A stretch of DNA of 63,935 bases, taken from assembly GCA_964563165.1 (NCBI GenBank), contig CAZLWA010000033.1:1-63935 (forward strand), written 5' to 3'. A model generated the notes under the pieces. It was not told the origin of the DNA, ran no database searches, and saw only the letters and a list, made by a program, of their open reading frames with translations. Each line of letters starts with the position of its first letter. Position 1 is the first letter of the stretch. This DNA is from CAZLWA01 sp964563165 (lineage in GTDB: Bacteria; CLD3; SB21). Below are positions 63,501-63,935 of the stretch, in pieces. Made by a program: the position numbers and the translations under genes.

Positions 63501-63935
63501 TTTACGATGCATGGTTCCGGTGACGGTTATTTACTTACCAGTGAACTTAGTGCAATGAACAAACCTTCCGGGTGGGCTCAGATCGGCGAAGGAGCTGAAT
63601 TATTAGCTACTTCCGGTTCTTCGGAAATTGACGTCAACGCAAGTTATGGCGACGTCAAGCAGCTCCGAAGCCAATACGCGGAATTTGACGAAGCGAAAAT
63701 AGGTTTGTATGAATTTCAGAATAATTCGTGGAAGTATTTAGGCGGTGAAGGAAACAACGGCAGACTGCTTGCAAAATCTCATGGCGGTTCCATTGCGATG
63801 TTTTACAATCCGGATCATATTACGGTACCTTCTCAATTCGAACTGAACCAGAACTATCCGAATCCGTTCAATCCTTCGACGACTATTAAGTATTCCGTTC
63901 CGTCAGAGAGCAGGGTGATCATCAAGGTTTATAAT
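60510..63935 (+). CDS. BNR/sortilin-repeat secreted protein with type IX sorting domain (3' incomplete)
   Basis: Open frame of 1142 codons to the window edge without a stop. 'LLLWSFFLFGVMLVFGFTV' is the export signal. From residue about 130 it contains repeated beta-propeller blades with the Asp-box-like pattern 'GIWRSANGGTTW', 'VIKSTDGGNTW', 'GIYRSTNGGTTWN', 'GLYKSRDGGKNW', 'HIWKTNNRGVSW', 'GIWTTTNGGTNW' (sortilin/BNR family). A later region near residue 800 resembles bacterial Ig-like domains. The end, 'NYPNPFNPSTTIKYSVP', is a type A sorting signal, probably about 70 residues before the true stop. AAAGGAG precedes the ATG. Predicted cell-surface or secreted; substrate unknown. Confidence 0.92.
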   Translation, partial: MKSKLLLWSFFLFGVMLVFGFTVIVMNLDDEYEFNIPVGSGHRNVQDNAELIKARHDWFLQRRSVNGVIPLDHYRTIQKKVNDLQKLAKANSAQTTGPSWSALGPTAIITGDHNYSGRTTAVNVSPFDTNVVLIGTAGGGIWRSANGGTTWAPKSDNLGSLSVACFARHPSDSNIVYAGTGEPSFNGDAIDGIGVIKSTDGGNTWAVAGTFPSTFPRISGVSVNTNNPNIVVASVYFNSSDVNTNGIYRSTNGGTTWNTTSILGTTFRTATLVDHPTNNDTLYAMLARTSTIQPNTNNGIWRSTDAGANWTAWALGLSGGLPDLANVGGKSELAICKQYPNYLYALFSDRDANELIGLYKSRDGGKNWANANLPNTSSGPYTFFNGQGFYDIYVAIHPSDTNKVYVGGIDVKRTTVGGTTFSNISDGYGVRNFHPDQQAFGFNPLNPKTIYTAGDGGIVKFYDGGAIPSSRVDLNNGIQITQFTGIAVANTDTNRVLAGSQDNSTELYNGSSTVWTEVWSGDGGFTEIDPTNQNIMYTQNYHSLSTGFSQQKSTNGGVSWAPLNNGIGASDRAEFYTPYTLDENNPSVLYLGSFRVFKTINAGSTWLAVSGDLTTGTGNISVVEVARTNSNFVGVGSTDGVISLSSNAGASWSTISKSSLPARSVGDVAFRFFNENTIYAAYQGFSSLTLLGTAPDNKGHIWKTNNRGVSWTNITGDLPDIPVSAIALDPNDTMRIVIGTDIGIWTTTNGGTNWTTYNSGFPSGAFVVFLRTHYASGILYASTHGRGAFKINAFAPKSLASIALAKTSGDAQTANTNAALTNPLVVTLTQSASPLVGATVSFAITGTPVGATGQALSAASAVTNGSGQASVNLTLGNAEGTYSVTASSLSSVTFTANTTADVTAPNLVLGALASPVVNIVRFAVGGNEPLGSASVTVNSSPLTMAKQGNLFFGDHTISSAGTLTVVANGSDVSSNAGAAVNRTYTVSLLSRSVTFKNFTMHGSGDGYLLTSELSAMNKPSGWAQIGEGAELLATSGSSEIDVNASYGDVKQLRSQYAEFDEAKIGLYEFQNNSWKYLGGEGNNGRLLAKSHGGSIAMFYNPDHITVPSQFELNQNYPNPFNPSTTIKYSVPSESRVIIKVYN

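Overview
The window looks like a chromosomal segment from a member of the Fibrobacteres-Chlorobi-Bacteroidetes superphylum, close in style to Ignavibacteria, Calditrichota or KSB1-type lineages. The main reasons are two large secreted proteins with type IX secretion (Por) C-terminal domains: 'NYPNPFNPSTTIKYSVP' at the right edge and a 'VVPNPF' variant ending at 58037. Moderate GC content by eye, wza/wzz export genes without a tyrosine kinase, and promoters of the form TTGAnT-N16/17-TAnCTT are compatible. No rRNA, tRNA or CRISPR was recognised, so placement stays at superphylum level.

Positions 213-32483 (all minus strand) form a surface-polysaccharide locus. It has five glycosyltransferases, two Wzx flippases, one Wzy-type polymerase, Wzz and Wza export proteins, two GDP-mannose 4,6-dehydratases plus GDP-fucose synthase, a UDP-HexNAc dehydrogenase, an asparagine-synthase-type amidotransferase, seven methyltransferases and an acetyltransferase. 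Two almost identical promoters (about 17300 and 31160) divide it into two units. The upstream unit (31036 to 17594) carries a distinctive module: split transketolase, LhgO-like FAD oxidase, two SDR epimerases, two methyltransferases. It ends against a 3' remnant of a wecB-type epimerase gene, which I read as the scar of a module insertion. No initiating phosphoglycosyltransferase or BY-kinase is present.

Positions 32703-43007 (minus) hold precursor and lipid genes: an SDR, wecB and ugd, then the classical rnc-fabF-acpP-fabG-fabD-fabH-plsX-rpmF-yceD order, read from a strong promoter just before yceD. Heptamer tandem repeats lie in the fabG-fabD-fabH gaps. Positions 43192-46053 hold a CHAD protein, a TerC-family membrane protein and an inward-rectifier K+ channel, read from their own promoter and divergent from guaB.

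Positions 46245-53900 (mostly plus) hold guaB, a REP-associated tyrosine transposase (minus) with a REP-like palindrome inside its own coding sequence, an amidohydrolase, a lipoprotein, a type I-beta DAHP synthase, a NUDIX hydrolase and an unknown acidic protein. From 53901 to the right edge lie repeats, secreted and lipoprotein genes, gene debris (a duplicated sorting-domain tail and a twice-broken lipoprotein gene) and an incomplete BNR-repeat sorting-domain protein that runs off the window.
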